From NCBI RefSeq assembly GCF_030272615.1, contig NC_081415.1, positions 232,135,303-232,199,302 on the forward strand: a DNA stretch of 64,000 nucleotides, read 5' to 3'. Under the pieces are notes generated by a model. It was given only the letters and a program-made list of their open reading frames with translations. It had not been told where the DNA came from and searched no databases. Below are positions 26,707-39,199 of this stretch, in pieces (the stretch's first letter is position 1; every line of letters begins with the position of its first letter). The position numbers and the translations under genes were made by a program. Source of the stretch: Cryptomeria japonica. Lineage: Eukaryota; Streptophyta; Pinopsida; Cupressales; Cupressaceae.

Positions 26707-27579
26707 ATATGTGGAAAGCTATCTAGGATTACTAAACACGAATGAGGAAAGAACAAAAGGAGAAGATCACACATAATTGAAAAGATAAATGATTCAACTT
26801 CCACACACAATTAAAGAAAGAGGAGAGAATATGTGTAAATCTGTCAATGGCCAAGAATGGTAGTAACCCTTGATAACCCTCACAAATGCTTTTGTTTTAT
26901 AATAAGTAAATGAGAGCTATTTACTTTTCTTGTGTAACCATTTTCAACACCTTATTGAATTTTATAAAACATCTAAAATAACATTACATGACTCTCAAAT
27001 GAACTTATATCCCTTAAATCGTTAAAAAAACATGTTTCAAACATTAATAGAATCACTTTACAATAAAATATTACACCTTCATATTGAAATTTAATATGTG
27101 AATGATTGTCACAAAATTTTGTCAAACAACTTACATGCATTGGATATGGATGTCCCTCTCTTCATAATATAAAATTAAAGGTTAAACAACAAATGGGCTT
27201 CTCATAATATACTTGTCATAATTCCAAGTTAATGCATTCCCTAGCATAGTTTCCTTAGGTAGACCTCTACCTCTAACTTCCACCATATTAGATTATTTTT
27301 GGTTGAGTGAAAGAAAAATAGAGTATCTAGTGTCACCTCCACATTTATCTTAGAGAGTGCAATTATCAGACTTGTATCTAGAATCTATAGATCCTACATT
27401 AGACATTGTTTATAGATTCTACATTAGTCATTGTTCTAGAAAATGTAACAGGATATGGCATTCTTGTCTTGAAAAAAACCATCATGGAAGTATAGTTGTG
27501 AGTTACTTCACTCCTTTAAGTTTGTTCCTAATTACATTGGAGTAGCAAGCAATATTGTCTCTTGCCACTAAATGCAAAT
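26707..27579. other. Non-coding AT-rich stretch
   Basis: Nothing recognisable. A small internal repeat around 'AGATTCTACATTAG/AGATCCTACATTAG' lies near 27385-27435. Confidence 0.4.
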
Positions 27580-28600
27580 TGTGGTGTTTGATGCAAGCAT
27601 TTACACCTTGATCATATACAAGCTCTGGGTACGTGGTCTTCTCTAAATCAATGAGACCACAGCCAACCCAAAGTATACATGTTCATTGTCATTGGGCTTA
27701 TATCTCAAAGGATGAGCAATGATCATGAGAGAAGACTCAATAGTTGCAAGAGACAAATCAGGGTGAAAAAGCTTGACATAGGCTACAACTGTTGTTGCAT
27801 TAGGGCATTGTCATGGATGATTCGAACTTATGCATAGGCTACAACTGTGCTTTCTATACACTTCATCTTGATGAGAGATCGTGTAGTTTGATCCAAAACA
27901 TTGATGAATTATACACAATTAATCCAGAAATCTACTATGTATGTTAAATTCAACAAACCTTGTATCTTCTGAGTTGCTTATGGGTGGTACAAGCTTAGAC
28001 CAAGTAGCCAAGATCCCCCAGAATGGTGATGTCAAGCTTGAGTAGACTGTGTAACTGGACATGGAAATCTGGATGAGAAATAAGCCACTCCAAACTGCAT
28101 TGTTGGGAGTGACAGTTCTTGATATTTTGCAAGGGATGAGCTTATGGAGTTGATGTAGGACTTCATCTTGCAAGAAGAACCAACATTTTTGCCTCCTTGG
28201 TTTAGTCTCAACCAGTTATGGCACAACACCTCTAGCTCAGACAACTGCTGAATCATCATCTTGTCTGTCACAAAGCACTATCTTTCCTATAACTCTGTTA
28301 GGAATCAACATCCAAAAAAAATTGGAATTTTGGGGCCAGACCCTGAGTACATTAAAGGATACCATTTATCACCCATGGAAAATGCATTTATAGCTATTCT
28401 TTGTTTGCAAGCCTTAAGATCTGATATAGTTTGGCATTTCCCTCTCTATTTGGATGGAGGTGGACTGAATCCAGTGTCATCAGAACTGTCTGACTCGCCA
28501 TATTCCATTGAGTAGAAGTGCAACAATAACTTTGTGTTTGGAGGATAAGTTTCTCTTGATATTCAGTTGAAAATATAAGAAATCCCATGATCTTGTTGTG
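27580..28600 (-). pseudogene. Unrecognised coding relic, copy 1
   Basis: Minus-strand readings give protein-like segments: GESDSSDDTGFSPPPS (about 28490-28540), SELEVLCHNWLRLNQGG (about 28190-28250), ELSLPTMQFGVAYFSSRF and, across a frame change, ILATWSKLVPPIS. Then comes HVKLFHPDLSLATIESSLM with a following 'IIAHPLRYKP' (about 27690-27780). I do not recognise the family. A more decayed copy in the same orientation is at 40930-41370 with the same segment order. Conservation between the two copies, better in the coding-like pieces, is my main reason to think this was once a gene or an exon-bearing fragment. Several frame changes and stops are present. It could also be part of an unidentified repeat. 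Confidence 0.4.
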
Positions 28601-31600
28601 GAAATCATATTTCCTTTATTTTCAAATACAGAGAGAATCCTCTCCATGCCCTAAATCTTTTCTGTCTCAGATGAATACATTTCTTCCATGGCATTGCAGC
28701 CAAAACATCTGAACAAAACTTCATTTTTATTATGCTTTCTAATGGATTATATCACCCTGTTACAGAGCTGCCATTTTGGCACAGCCATGAAGTTTTCTGG
28801 CATGTTTGCGTAGTTTGGCTTTAAGCCTGTCAATTCATTAGCTCAAAAGTTTCAAAAACCTTATCAACAAATCCATTTTGTTCATTTCCTGCATTCATTA
28901 CATTCTATGAGATGGCATTCTTTTTTTTGTGAAACTGCTCGCTGATTTGTATATTCTTCCACTTTTTCCATGGATGTCCATCAGTATCATAGGGTAGCTA
29001 TAATGGCGATGTATATAGCAAAAATCCATTTCCAATACATTTTGATGGATCTCCTATTTAATTCTAGGCACCAACAATCATGGCGTTTAGATTAGCACAG
29101 GCCGTGAGATGCTAGTATTGGCTGTGGAACAAGGGTTTAAACCTGCCAATTATATTTGCTAAATTTTTTTTAACCTTTTTTTGTCCGAAATGGCTATCCA
29201 GTTCTTAGGATGCATCAATTCATAAGTTACCTTCATATACCATAATTTATGTATTGCTTATGTATGACGACCACGGACACTGATTGGCTGTGCATCCACA
29301 GCTTGTATATGTTCAGCAACAAGGCTCTAATGCTGCGAGGGATGAATAGAAATCTGTATAATTTAAGCTTTAAGCTTTAAGCTCAAAAATTTATAGAAGT
29401 TGGAGGTCTCATGAATTGTATTATTTAGCATATTGAGAGTAATAAATATAAAATAATGAAAAAATTAAGTAGTAAAAATTGAAAAACTTGAGAGGCATAA
29501 AAAAAGTCTAAGGTGGTGGGGCAATTTCTAGCCCCCCATTTTTTCAGCTCACCTAAATTTGCAGTCTTAAGAAGTAGGAGCTGTTATTTTTGAGGAAAAG
29601 ATTCTTATTAATCTGTAGTATTTTTTTTTGTTCCATTGGCCCACCCACTCCATAAAAAGCGATCTCAAAGCCCCTCCATGGGACTCCTCCTTAACTTCCA
29701 TCTTGGGGGAAGCAAAACTCCATTTGCAATGTGCAAGTGTTGCTAAAGTGATATTTGTTGAAGGATTAAAGTGTCATAGATTCTCTAAGACATGTATATT
29801 TTATATGTCTCCAACATATTTGGAAAGGGTATTGGACACAAAGATATTTTGTAAGGAGAATCTTGGTATTAGTTGTCATATGCATTCATAAGAGAAGTGG
29901 AGCATGGTGATGGTAGTTGCATTAAACTTTGGACTCGCTATATACTATTTCTCAGTTTTGGGTGTTAAAATTGAGGAGTAGAGAATCTAGTTATAATGGA
30001 TTTGGCCCACGAGTTATAATCTCCAAAATGGAGTACTAAAGGATGTGAGTTGACAAGGAATTGTGAGTCAAAGATGTCTTTGTGGTTACATATGCTATTT
30101 GAGGATACATTGATTATGCCTATGTAATATCTAGATGTGAAGTCATTAATCATGTTTACAATTTTCAGCAGATGCTCTTAAGATGGGTGTGATTAAGGTT
30201 TTGCCCCTCTTTGTCTATATATTGGAGTTGTGAGATAGTAGTTTGATCATATTTTTATAGGTACATGGGTGTTGCAAGAATGCGATTAGAGTGTAGATGA
30301 AGTGTGTTGATTTTTTATCTTATTCATTTAAGATTAGTACATTATTGTCTTCTTTCTCTAGTGGAGTTTTTTTCAAAAGGGTTTCTCCATGCAAATTCTG
30401 AGTTACTTGTTACATCATAGTTTGTTGAATTTATTATATTTGTTGATTTATGCTTCTAGATAGAATATTTTATGGTAATCCAATTTTATGGAATTAAAAT
30501 GTTATATTTACATACATTTCATTTTTTAATCATAGAAGTTTTACTATATTTCTCAACAATGTGCAAATACCCTTTAAATGTTATGACTGTAGATTGAACC
30601 TTGTGACTCCATATTTAAGCTTGATGACACAAATTAACTAGTCATAACTTTTTATATTTTGACAAATTTATTAAAATTGCACTTAAAAATCAAATTGTAA
30701 GTACATAAAAATTACAAACTATAGAATATAATTTGTAAAAGGTAAATTATAAATTATACTTAAATTTTATGGTTGTATACCTTTGTGTATTATTTAACTT
30801 TAAATGGCAAAGAATGACTTAAAATACTGCCATGAGTCAATCATCAAGCTTTTTAGAAAGCATATGCATCGTGTGGTCCAACTCTAAGATCACTCATCTA
30901 AATTTTAATAATCATAAATTTGCACCTGTGAATCAACTAAAATTGCAATCAAACTTGAAATTATCCAATACCAATATGTGTGGACCCAAAGAGTGTCTCA
31001 TAAAACCTATTGTCAAACCTTTTAAAACACCTTGTGACTTAATGAAACTATAAACTTAAGGGAGAATATAGATGCTAAAATGTACATCAAGACAGTGTAT
31101 GTGTATCAAATTGCATTGAAAACCTATATTTGTGTGATTAGCATTTGATCAATATTTAGTAATTTTTGTATAGATTATGAAGTTGACAAGATTTTATGAG
31201 TCTAATTGTGAAATTTGCAATTATGACCAATGTTTGATAATTTGAATCAATAAACAATTTGACACTATAAATGATTTAGAAAATTTACAACAATACTATC
31301 GTGAACATTTACAATCATGATTAATTGCCATAGACATAAATGATTTTTACTTGGCCAAGTCAAATTGGTAAAACTTTTGTATACAATTTGAAAGATAAAC
31401 ATGACATTTGAGACAATCACTCATTGATAGATCATGTTTTTTATGAGTATAAAATATTTCAAAAAATTCAACGTAAAAATGAGGATAATAGCTTGCTTTG
31501 ATTAAATAAAAGAACCTTGTGAATGTATATTGTTTAATTCATTGGGCCCTAGAGTCAAAATCTAACACACCATATGAAATAAGAAAGGACTTTGACAAAA

Positions 31601-31714
31601 AAAAATGAAATATACAAGAAAAGCCACTCATTAAAACTAAAACAAACACGACACACTTTTCTAGGATAGTTATGTGCATGGTAGGGAACAACCTATATCA
31701 ATTGTTTCATGAAG
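28601..31714. other. No recognisable feature
   Basis: Mixed-composition sequence (28.6-29.7 kb is less repeat-like than its surroundings) followed by AT-rich DNA. Open frames at 29628-29891 and 30832-31053 show no motif. No LTR landmarks, no RNA gene seen. Confidence 0.4.
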
Positions 31715-31719
31715 TTCAT

Positions 31720-32677
31720 TGATGCAGAGGTCGATAGGGGAAGCACAATTAAGCCCTAACTCCAACCTCCTGCAGATGATTAATCCTTTTGTTCACTCTG
31801 ACCCAACGAACAATGTCACCTTACTTAGCATGCTAAGGCTAATGGCTGACAAGCTAAATTAGCAAAATGTAAAAATACTCGAACCCTTTGGTTTAGGGAT
31901 TGGACAGGGTTCCCCTATCTTGTTTCACACTTGTTTTGATCAACCAAGTTGATCCCCAACAGTTCCTAGACCTGCAACACCCAAGTGTTACTATACTGTC
32001 ATACCAGACTGAATTCAGTTTGTAGCCCTCCAAACACTGTTTTCTGCAAAACAACCTCAACTTCTCCAAAGGATGAAGAAACAAACTGCAATTGGATTCA
32101 CAAGGCTACATAAACCTTTGGTTTAGGTCTAAGGACGATCCTGCATACACAATCCAACCTTGGATTGGTTCAGTCCACTCCTGGAGTCCTTCTGCACTCC
32201 TACTTCCTAAATTTTGAGACCAAGCACATGGACATGCTTGGCCTAGAGTATGGTGTGGAAACTAAGTGCTGACACTTCCCAGGCTACAACTACCTGTGTA
32301 CTAACATACATTGCTCTAACTTGAACTCCCCTAATGGTCGTTGTGGTTCAATGTAGGAATCTCAAGTTAGAGCAATTGTTAGATGAAACCCTGATTTCAC
32401 CTTACCCTGGTTGTCAGAATAGAACAAAAGAATTTATGGCTCAGATGTGTCCACCCAAACCCTAAGCCAAATGAAAACAAACGGAATTACACAATTCCAA
32501 ACCTTCATGCCCATGCCAAGTCCTACTGATACAACTTATTGATTTTTCAACACAAAAGATGTTTTGTGAAACCTGCAACTGTATTTCTGTCCGCACCAAA
32601 AGGTCAAATTACATTTGTTGAATTGATCCACACTACTCTTGGAAATGATTCACACTTGTTCAAATAGGTCTCCACCA
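31720..32677 (-). repeat. 3' LTR of the chromovirus
   Basis: 958 bp, starting TGATGCAGAGGTCGAT and ending TCCACCA on the plus strand; partner of 38238-39194. No obvious TATA box was identified. Confidence 0.93.
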
Positions 32678-32772
32678 ACATCGTCAATTGAAATTCAAAC
32701 CGGTCTAGCCCTTGGGAGGGGTTGGGAGACCAGTTCCTTTTCGGTTACAGTTTTTGGCAATTGGCAACTTCC

Positions 32773-33340
32773 ATCGGGTCATCGGCATAAGTCGAAAACA
32801 TGACTTCCGATGCTTGATGGCCAGTTTTACAATCATGCGGTTCTATCGGGCCATCGAGTCAACACAAAAGTAGGGTTCTCGATGTCTGATCACAAACTCT
32901 ATTGGTGGTACATTCCTATTGGGTCTTCAGAGTAGTTCAAAAACTCTCCATCTGATGCCCGATGAAATGTTGCCAAGGTGGTGCACTTTTCAATCGACTC
33001 TTCGGGGTAGCACAAACATCTTCTTGCCGATGCGCGATGACTAGTGAACCCAAGTCCACTTTTCCATCAGGTTGTCAGGATGACTTCCAGATAGTTTCTC
33101 CAATGATCAATGCCAAAACTCCAAGTGCACTGACTTATCAGGTCATCGAGGTAAGTCAGGATCCTCGACTTTTGATCCCTAATGCCGACTCCTTCAGCAT
33201 GCTACTCTATCAGGTTATTGGGTGGTGATCACAATTGCTACACTGATACCTGATGAAAACTCCTTTAGAATGTCACCGCTCCATCGGGTTAACGGGTGGT
33301 GCTCAAAACAACTATCCCGATACCCAATGACTCTATTGGG
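32773..33340. repeat. 72-bp-period tandem array in the chromovirus 3' region
   Basis: Eight degenerate monomers begin with ATCGGGTCATCGG-like cores at 32773, 32845, 32918, 32993, 33066, 33137, 33209 and 33283 (spacing 71-75 bp), with a truncated ninth near 33335. Each monomer also has a second 'CCGATGCxxGATG' block about 35-45 bp later. The array lies between the pol stop (33580) and the 3' LTR, in the untranslated 3' region. Confidence 0.8.
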
Positions 33341-33579
33341 ATAGGTTATGTCGATAGTGCAACTTTTATAACTTTTATGCAACATTTGGTCTATCAACCA
33401 TTTATGCATTTTCCTACACTCCAAAGGTTTCCAAATGAGCCCTAAGCACACAAGACACACAAAATTGACTCTTCCTAGTCTACCATAGATCCATTGACCA
33501 AGTGGTTTATAGTTGTACCAACTTGACAAATGGTCTTACAAAAATGGATCTTTATTACAACAAACATGGAAAAGGGGCT

Positions 33580-35130
33580 TCATTGTTGGGGTGCTCCTAC
33601 ACCATACTCCCCTTGTTGTTTTAAAATCAAGTTCCTACTTAAGAGTAGGTCTTTCAATGTGGTGCCATGCTTGATGATTGTCTGTTCATCCATCCAAGTG
33701 GCATCCAAGTCTAGTAAACCTCTCCACTTGACTAGATATTCCTTGTAGGTGTTCTTCCTGGTTTGTTTTACCACTTTAGTGTCCAACACTTTCTCCAACT
33801 GGAGTGGCTGGCTAGGTTGAAGTTCCTTAAGCCATTCAACCTATTCATCATCAGTGTCCTGCAAAAAATTGTTATCACCTGCAATACTCCTAAATGGAGT
33901 GAGATCACGAACATTAATAATAGGAGAAATAGAAAGATTAGGTGGTAGAGAGATTTCATATGCATTATCTCCAAAATTATGGATGATTTGGCAAGGACCA
34001 ATCTTCCTCATCTGCAACTTGGTGTACTTGCCTTTAGGCAACCTACCTTTGTTCAAGTAAGCCCACACTTGATCTCCTATTTTGAAACCGACATATCTTT
34101 TTCTGTGATCTGCCTGTACCTTATACTTCTTTGCAGTAGATTTCAAAGACTCCTTCACCTGTTCATGAACTTGTTTGATACACTCTACCAAATATTCTCC
34201 TTGGGAACTTTCTTTGAAATAATTTGGTATCTCTCTTAACTCCATCACCCCTCTAGGATGAATACAATAGTTGATCTGAAAAGGAGTTTTTCCAGTGCTC
34301 CTGTTAATAGTATCATTGAATGCAAATTCTGCTTGGGGAAGAATTGAATCCCAAGCTTGTGCATACTGCTTGGTTAGACATCTGAGTAGGTTTCCAAGAG
34401 ACTTATTTACGACTTCAGTCTGCCCATCTGTCTAAGGATGGTAGGCAGAATTGAAAGACAAATTTGTGCCTAACTTCTTCCAGAGCGTTCGCCAAAAATG
34501 GCCTTGAAACTTTACATCTCTGTCTGAGATGATCGAGGAAGGCAATCCATGGATTTTGACTACTTCCTTAAAGAATAAATTTGCAATGTGAGATGCATCA
34601 TTTGTGGACTTGCAGGGTAAAAAATGTGCCATTTTACTAAATCTATCTACAATGACAAAAGTGTTGTCAAACCCTTGTCTTGTCCTAGCCAAACCCATAA
34701 CAAAGTCCATACTCACACTATCCCACAGTTTTGTAGGTATTGGAAATGGTTGGTAAAGGCCTTGATTTGTGATAACTCCCTTAGCTCTTTGACAGATTGT
34801 GCAAGACTCTACAAAATTCCTAATGTCTTTCTGCATTTTAGGCCAAAAGTAGTGCCTCCTAACCAACTCTAGTGTTTTATCAATACCAAAATGACCTCCC
34901 ATAGGACCACAATGTTTCTCCTTGATGAGATTTCCTCTCATTGAACACTTTGAAATACACAATTGTCCCCCTTTGAACAATAAGCCATTTTGAATCATAT
35001 AATTAGAATACAAAGTGTGACATGCATCAGAAAGAGTACTGCAAACCTCATATATCTCTCCAAAATCTACATCACCTTTGTATAAGTCTTTGAGGGCATT
35101 AATCTCAATACTCTAGATCTGAACCTCCTG
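33580..35130 (-). pseudogene. Chromovirus integrase with C-terminal chromodomain
   Basis: The zinc-binding N-terminus (GHFGIDKTLELVRRHYFW, then ESCTICQRAKG) is followed by the catalytic core: MDFVMGLARTRQGFDN, ISDRDVKFQG and TDGQTEVVN supply the Asp, Asp and Glu. After it come a GPY/F-like region (GDQVWAYL, KIGPCQI, NAYEISLPP) and a chromodomain (KEYLVKWRGL, DATWMDE at about 33640-33790), which in this family directs integration to particular chromatin. The natural stop is TGA at 33580-33582. Premature stops: TAG at 34432-34434 inside the core (family has Gln in HPQTDGQ) and TAG just before the chromodomain near 33838. Confidence 0.93.
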
Positions 35131-35142
35131 CACTAAATGGAC

Positions 35143-36480
35143 TCAACTACTGAGTGCATCTGCCACTTTGTTTTGTGTTCCATTCTTGTGTTTTATAGTG
35201 AAGGTATAGGCTTGCAGGTGCTCAACCCACTTCATATGCCTACAACTTAGTTTCTCTTGTCCATTCAAGAAGCTTAATGCATGGTTGTCAGTGAAAACAA
35301 TAAATTCTTTGGGCAAAAGATAATGCCTCCACTTTCTAAGTGCTTGCACCATTGCATACAGTTCCAAGTCATATGTATTATACTTTTTTTTAGCTCCATT
35401 CAATTTTTCAGAAAAGAATGCAACCGGCCTACCTTCTTGGCTAAGGACTGCTCCAATGGCCAAATTACTTGCATCTGTTTCTACTGTGAACAATTTATTG
35501 AAATCAGGAAGAGTAAGAATAGGAAATTGTACCACTCTACCTTTCAGGTATTCAAATGCTTCCTCTGCTTTGGTTGTCCATTCAAACTTTACCTTTCTTC
35601 CTCCCTTGATGGTGTCAAGGAGTGGTGCATAGATGTGACTAAAATTTTTAATGAATTTCCTATAGAATGTTGCAAACCCATGAAATATTCTCACCTCTCT
35701 CGGTGTCCTTGGTGTTGGCCAAGTCAAGATGAAATCTACCTTCTCATGATCCATCTTCAAATTACCTTTGGATATCACAAATCCCAAATATATTAGTTCT
35801 TCCTACATGAAAACACATTTTTCCAGATTTATCAATAATTTCTATTCATGAAGTCTTTTTAAGACTTGACTGAGATGTTCCAAGTGCTCTGCCTCGGTCT
35901 TACTAAAAACAAGTATATCATCAAGATATACAACAACAAACTTTCCATTGAAGGCCTGTAGCACTTCATTCATCAATCTCATGAATGTGCTAGGTGCATT
36001 ACTCAGGCCAAATGGCATGACAAGCCATTCATATAATCCCTCGATGGTTTTAAATGTAGTTTTCCACTCATCTCTTGGCCTTATCTAGATCTGGTGATAG
36101 CTTGATTTAAGGTCTATCTTTGAAAAGTAACATGCACCTCCTAACTGATCCATTAGATCTTCAATCCTTGGAATTGAGAATCTATATCTGGTTGTGATTT
36201 TGTTCACTGCCCTAGAATCAATACATAGCCTCCATTTGCCATCCTTTTTAGAGGCTAATACACTAGAGACTACACATGGGCTCTTACTCTTTTGAATCAA
36301 CCCTTTATCTAGTAGATCCTGGACTTGTCTTGAGACTTCTGTAGTCTGATTAGGGGTAAGCTTATAAGCTGCTTTGTTAGGTAGTGAAGCACCAGGTATG
36401 AAGTCAATGTGATGACATACATCTCTTAAAGGTGGTAGGGCATCTGACATTTCTCCTGCAACTACACCTTTGTTAATGTC
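35143..36480 (-). pseudogene. Chromovirus reverse transcriptase and RNase H
   Basis: The RT begins after SDALPPLRDVCHHIDFIPGA; then [68 protein letters not shown], and the intact catalytic YLDD at 35917-35928. The RNase H shows ETDASNLAIGAVLSQ, YDLELYAMVQALRKW and FTDNHALSFL, ending KVADALS. Stops lie at about 36085, near 35848 and 35806 (FM-stop-EEL, TAG where Gln is expected), and at 35143 (TGA). Catalytic residues are kept, so only nonsense changes disable it. Confidence 0.93.
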
Positions 36481-36639
36481 AAGAAGTTTTTGCACTTCTT
36501 TGGGTACCTCCTTAGGGTTTTCCCGCTCCTTGGGATTCAAGATTAAGGAATAGGCTCCTTTGGCTTCTTTTATGGTTTCTACCATCTCCCTTTCTCCTAC
36601 CAATAATACCATTGGTTCATTTTTCTTTTCATTCCACAG

Positions 36640-37071
36640 GTCAGGTAGTGGTTTCATGGTGTATACATTTCCATCCTTGTTAATGGTATAAGTGTTTTTC
36701 ATCCCATCATGTTGTTCCTTGAGGTCATACTGCCAAGGGTGACCTAACAACAAATGACACACATCCATGTCTACAACATCACACAGTACTCTATCCTTGT
36801 ATTCTCCTATAGAGAAATCAACTCAAGCCTGTTCATTTATGAGGGTTTGTTGGCCTTTACTAAGCCAAGATACATGGGATGGGTTGGGAAGGGGCAACTT
36901 TACAAGTTTGAGTTTGTCTACCATTTCTTTAGACACTAAATTCTCAGTTGAACCAGAATCAACAACAAGTTTACAAACCTTACCGTGGCTCTTGCAATGG
37001 GTCCTAAACAATGTCTTCCTTTGTGGTGGTTCTTGTGGTGCAGGTGTCTTCAGCAATGTCCTCTTCATCAT
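36640..37071 (-). pseudogene. Chromovirus aspartic protease
   Basis: The active-site loop KLVVDSGSTENLVS retains Asp-Ser-Gly (36952-36960). Then MVDKLKL, HVSWLSKGQ and, after a TGA near 36823, VDFSIGEYKDRVLCDVV and CHLLLGHPWQYD. This is the full retropepsin span seen also, in decayed form, in the older chromovirus at 3.7-4.1 kb. The two elements are distinct families: the older one has GCIDNIVS in the corresponding loop. Confidence 0.92.
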
Positions 37072-37184
37072 TAGGCATACTCCTTCTTATGGATCCAAAT
37101 CCTTTTAGGGTGAGTGAGAACTTTGTGCATCCTCCTAAATTAGGTTTGTTCTCCTATCTCCTTGTGTGCTTGATCATGTCTTCT

Positions 37185-38190
37185 TCGAACATCTATTGGC
37201 CTGGTGGCCTATTTAGTTGCAATTGAAGCACCTCATAGGGCCTCCATTTCTCCCACCAAATCTGCCTCTGCTATTGGACCTCCTGCCTGTGTATCCACCT
37301 CTAGAACTGCTCTCTCCTTGTGAGTTCTCTTGGTTTGACTCTCCTTGGGGTCTGAAGTTCTGTCCCTTTCCACTAGACATTCCTTTACCTCTGTAATTGA
37401 AGTCCTTTTTGCCTCTGCCCCTGTTGTTCTAGTCTTTCCTCCTCTTATGCTTTTCTTCAACCTTCAGTGTCAATTGATAGCACTTTTGCACCGTCTCTGG
37501 GTTTCAAAGGTTTAGTTCATTCTGAATGTTTATTCTTAGGTTATTCGGGTATCTAGCTACCTTCTCAATTTCACCTTCCACTGTCTTGGATTTCAAACAT
37601 AGCCTTTGGAATTCCTTAGTATAGCTACTGACATCCATCTCCTTCTGTGTCAAGTTTTGTCTCTTTTTATGAAGTTGTACTTCATAATCTTCAGGTACAT
37701 AAGCTTTTTTGATCTTGGCAACCATCACCTTCCATGACGTGATCATGTTCTTTCCTACCTTCACCCTTTCTTCTTGAATGAAGTTCCACCAAGTCAATGT
37801 TGCACCTTTCAATTTTGTCTTTGCTATCTTGATCCTCTGGTTCTCAGGGATCTCATCACATTCGAAGAATCTTTCCAATGCATCCACCCATTCCATGACT
37901 AGGTTTGGGTCCATCTTTCCACTGAACATGGGCAAGTCCGACTTACTGTCTGAAGTCCTTCTAGCCACAGACTTGAGGGCATTCACAAGGTGTCTTTGGT
38001 CTGCAGGAATTTCCTCTTCCTCTTCTTCTCCCCTTTATTCCACTAGACCTTCTTCCCTCCTCCCAAGCTTGCCTTTCAAACTTCGCAGTTTAGTGCTCAA
38101 TCCTTGCACTATCTTTGCAAGTTCAGCATTGGTCACCTTTGTAGGGATCCTAAGGATCTCCTCCTCTCCTTCTTGGTTTTGGTCAGACAT
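37185..38190 (-). pseudogene. Chromovirus gag
   Basis: Start Met at 38190 (MSDQNQEGEEEILRIPTKV), 34 bases downstream of the PBS. Coiled acidic N-terminus, then the capsid core LPMFSGKMDPNLVMEWVDAL, FFECDEIPENQRIKIAKTKL, LTWWNFIQ and VPEDYEVQL, and IEKVARYPNNLRINIQNEL. The C-terminal Arg/Gly/Ser-rich tail ends in a zinc knuckle (about 37190-37237) CFNCN-stop-IGHQANRC, with all four ligands intact but a TAA in the loop. Other stops: TAA after REEGLVE, TGA at 37504, TAG near 37431. Confidence 0.92.
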
Positions 38191-38223
38191 GTTCAACTAC
38201 TTCTTCCCTTAGGCTTCACCTAA

Positions 38224-38235
38224 GCTCTGATACCA
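38224..38235 (-). promoter_or_regulatory. Primer binding site (tRNA-iMet) of the chromovirus
   Basis: The minus strand reads TGGTATCAGAGC exactly, two bases from the 5' LTR end at 38238. Confidence 0.95.
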
Positions 38236-38237
38236 CT

Positions 38238-39194
38238 TGATGCAGAGGTCGACAGGGGAAGCACAATTAAGCCCTAACTCCAACCTCCTGCAGATGATCA
38301 ATCATTTTGTTCACTCTAACCCAACGAACAATGTCACCTTACTTAGCATGCTAAGGCTAATGGCTGACAAGCTAAATTAGCAAAATGTAAAAATGCTTGA
38401 ACCCTTGGGTTTAGGGAGTGGACAGGGTTCCCCTATCTTGTTTCAGACTTTTTTTGATCAACCAAGTTGATCCCCAACAGTTCCTAGACCTCCAACACCC
38501 AAGTGTTACTATATTGTCATACCAGACTGAATTCAGTTTGTAGCCCTCCAAACACTACTTTCTGCAAAACAACCTCAACTTCTCCAAAGGATGAAGAAAT
38601 AAATTGCAATTGGATTCACAAGGCTACATAAACCTTTGGTTCAGGTCTAAGGATGATCCTACATACACAATCCAACCTTGGATTGGTTCAGTCCACTCCC
38701 AGAGTCCTTCTACACTCATACTTCTTAAATTCTGAGAGCAAGCACATGGGCATGCTTGGCCTAGAGTATGGTGTGGAAACTAAGTGTTGACACTTCCCAA
38801 GCTATAGCTACCCATGTACTAATTACATTTCTCTAACTTGAACTCCCCTAATGGTCATTGTGGTCTAATGCAGGAATCTCAAGTTAGAGCCATTGTTAGA
38901 TGAAACCTTGATTTCACCTTACCCTGGTTGTTAGACTAGAACAGAAGAATTTCTGACTCAGATGTGTCCACCCAGACCCTAAGCCAAATGAAAAGAAATG
39001 GAATTACACAATTCTAAACCTTCATGCCCATGCCAAGTCCTACCGATATAACTTATTGATTTTTCAACACAAAAGATGTTCTGTGAAATCTGCAACTGTA
39101 TTTCTGTCCACACCAAAAGGTCAAATTACATTTTTTGAATCAATCCACACTACTCCTAGAAATGATTCAAACTTGTTCAAATAGCTCTCCATCA
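38238..39194 (-). repeat. 5' LTR of the chromovirus
   Basis: 957 bp, TGATGCAGAGGTCGAC to CTCCATCA on the plus strand; partner of 31720-32677 and followed directly by the target duplication TTCAT. Confidence 0.95.
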
Positions 39195-39199
39195 TTCAT

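Larger units (their letters stand above)
31720..39194 (-). mobile_element. Ty3/gypsy chromovirus, structurally complete, minus strand
   Basis: 7,475 bp bounded by TG...CA LTRs and by the perfect 5-bp target duplication TTCAT (31715-31719 and 39195-39199). The minus-strand order is 5' LTR, PBS, gag, PR, RT, RNase H, IN, chromodomain, tandem array, 3' LTR, i.e. the chromovirus order with integrase after RNase H. In the first ~440 aligned LTR bases I count 19 differences (about 4 percent), a moderately old insertion. All domains are present at normal length but interrupted by about a dozen stops, so it is inactive. Confidence 0.95.

Noticed and set aside
35281-35796. 171-codon plus-strand frame
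   Set aside because: Antisense of the chromovirus RT/RNase H, whose motifs are clear on the minus strand.
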